Assembly: GCF_000226095.1 (NCBI RefSeq)
Contig: NC_016475.1
Span: 1,736,001-1,800,000, forward strand
Reading direction: 5' to 3'
DNA: 64,000 nt
Source of the DNA: Thermothelomyces thermophilus ATCC 42464
Taxonomy: Eukaryota > Ascomycota > Sordariomycetes > Sordariales > Chaetomiaceae
Below are positions 62,889 through 64,000 of this stretch, one piece after another. The position numbers and the translations under genes are program-made. Each line of letters opens with the position of its first letter. Positions within the stretch are counted from its first letter, which is position 1. Below the pieces are notes generated by a model. That model was given only the letters and a program-made list of their open reading frames with translations. It made no database searches and had not been told where the DNA came from.

Positions 62889-64000
62889 TCAATACCTCGG
62901 CCCGCCGCCTCTTTCAAGATCCTGGCTCCATGAGTCGTTGCCGTTGCCGTTGCCGTTGCTCTCACCATACCCACCACGATGTCCCCAGGGGTCGTTTCTG
63001 GTCTGCTGGTTCGGTCGACTCGCAGTACCGCCATACTCACTGCCATTGTCCCCACCGTACTGTACAGCATTGATCATATTCCTCAGCGAGCTGTTGCTAG
63101 CGCTCGGCTGGTGATACGGCTGGAAGGGTTGGAATGGTCGGCTGGAGCTCTGATTGCTTCTCAGCGAGCCGCGGCTATCAGTTGGTTGGTGGAAGGGCCG
63201 CATCGGTTGGGTCATTGCTCTGGAAGGAGGGAATTGAGGCTGGCCTTGTGGGGCCATGGGATTTGTGGCGCTGCGGATTGGGTGCCCGCCTGGCCCCGGC
63301 CCGCGCGGTGACATCGGATTGCTGCGATAAGTGTTCATTGACGGAGCGGGACTAGCACGGCCATTCAACCGATTGTCAAAGGCCGCTCCGTTGCTGTCTC
63401 CAGGGTACGGTAATCTCATGTCGTTAGGATGGGTCGACCGAGTGTCATGGCGCTGTGGCAACCTGTTGCCCTCGGCATAGGGGAACCTGCTATCTCCGGG
63501 ATGTGGAGAACGGGTATCGCCGCGTTGGGGTGGTCTGCCGTCGCCTGGATAGGGCAACCGGGGCTGATTCGGACCAGGCCCGCTGTAGTTGAAAGATCCC
63601 GTGGGTGACTTGACGGGAGGCGGCTCAGATGGCATCGTCTCCGACGTGAAATTTGCGGGGCTTGCTGTATAGTCGCGTAGCGACGAACCATTCGAAGCCA
63701 TCCGCTGCATATGGGGAGCGGGCCCGTAGCTCCTGTTGGACGACGTGGTTGCCGTTCGCGCGGGCGGATACCCGTCGAGGTCGAGCGGAGGCAAGGTGGG
63801 TGTCGAGGATCTGGGAGGAGCCATACCCATCCCGGCTGCGCTTCCAAGGAGCGAGGTCTCGACAGAGTATTCGCTCCCTGTTGTGCGTTTGGTTTCCGAC
63901 CTCGTTGGCATTGGCGGCCTTCGACCAAGTGAGTTCATTTCGAAACTGCCAGGGCTGCTTGGACGGGAAGGCTTCTCGGTGAACGAAGCGAAGGTATCGG
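62889..64000 (-). CDS. C-terminal part of a Pro/Ser/Gly-rich protein, unidentified
   Basis: The frame is open from the right edge to a stop at 62889, about 370 residues; the start lies outside the window. The sequence is low-complexity and probably disordered. It begins TFASFTEKPSRPSSPGSFEM and contains a degenerate repeat of PYPGDxR / DTRSxHPxDxR units at roughly 63400-63570. It is rich in Pro, Asn and Gln, and ends NGNGNGNDSWSQDLERGGGPRY. There is no hydrophobic segment in the visible part. Long tails like this occur on fungal signalling and membrane proteins, for example PalI/Rim9-type pH-response proteins, but nothing visible proves such an identity. The uninterrupted frame and non-random composition support a real coding region. 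Confidence 0.7.
   Translation of the reverse strand, partial: DTFASFTEKPSRPSSPGSFEMNSLGRRPPMPTRSETKRTTGSEYSVETSLLGSAAGMGMAPPRSSTPTLPPLDLDGYPPARTATTSSNRSYGPAPHMQRMASNGSSLRDYTASPANFTSETMPSEPPPVKSPTGSFNYSGPGPNQPRLPYPGDGRPPQRGDTRSPHPGDSRFPYAEGNRLPQRHDTRSTHPNDMRLPYPGDSNGAAFDNRLNGRASPAPSMNTYRSNPMSPRGPGPGGHPIRSATNPMAPQGQPQFPPSRAMTQPMRPFHQPTDSRGSLRSNQSSSRPFQPFQPYHQPSASNSSLRNMINAVQYGGDNGSEYGGTASRPNQQTRNDPWGHRGGYGESNGNGNGNDSWSQDLERGGGPRY

Noticed and set aside
1-64000. Search for transposons, viral or LTR fossils, CRISPR arrays, 5S rRNA and biosynthetic clusters
   Set aside because: No reverse transcriptase, transposase, long terminal repeat pair, CRISPR-like array, 5S-like sequence, or polyketide/NRPS domain was seen on either strand.

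Overview
The window is nuclear DNA of a filamentous ascomycete, most likely a Sordariomycete of the Sordariales. The grounds are short introns (50-100 nt) with GTRNGT donors and CTRAC-like branch sites, GC-rich third codon positions, and proteins that read like Neurospora crassa orthologues. The carboxymuconate cyclase is nearly superimposable on the Neurospora enzyme as I remember it. Species assignment beyond that is inference.

Layout, left to right: the N-terminal part of a MET10-type sulfite reductase subunit (minus, running off the left edge); a four-HMA copper P-type ATPase (plus); an Rsm1/C3HC zinc-finger protein (plus); an intron-bearing tRNA-Pro(TGG); a Cys-rich single-pass membrane protein (minus); a second tRNA-Pro(CGG) with an intron; the CCR4-NOT ubiquitin ligase NOT4 (minus) with a very long C-terminal extension reached through a 776-nt intron; complex I 30 kDa subunit (plus, divergent from NOT4); a class II tRNA, probably Leu; an intradiol ring-cleavage dioxygenase (minus) divergent from carboxy-cis,cis-muconate cyclase (plus); tRNA-His; HAL2/MET22 bisphosphate nucleotidase (plus); mitochondrial ribosomal protein L6 (minus) divergent from the karyogamy protein KAR5 (plus); an alpha/beta-hydrolase-like protein lacking the nucleophile serine (plus); NMN adenylyltransferase (minus); a relic of a flavin-binding oxidoreductase gene (minus); a 54-residue membrane microprotein (minus); heterochromatin protein 1 (minus); a gene-poor 4.2 kb stretch; a zinc-finger/coiled-coil protein with a long Asp-Ala repeat (plus); cytosolic lysyl-tRNA synthetase with 13 exons (plus); a full-size ABCA-type transporter (plus); and the Pro-rich C-terminus of an unidentified protein (minus, running off the right edge).

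Most of the window is ordinary housekeeping euchromatin. There is no sign of a secondary-metabolite cluster, an intact transposon or a viral fossil. Two functional links stand out. The dioxygenase and cyclase pair share one 1.35 kb divergent promoter and would catalyse consecutive steps of protocatechuate degradation. MET10 and HAL2/MET22 both belong to sulfate assimilation, although they lie 30 kb apart.

Exon junctions were worked out by hand from splice consensus, reading-frame phase and family conservation. They close exactly into open frames, but no transcript data were available.
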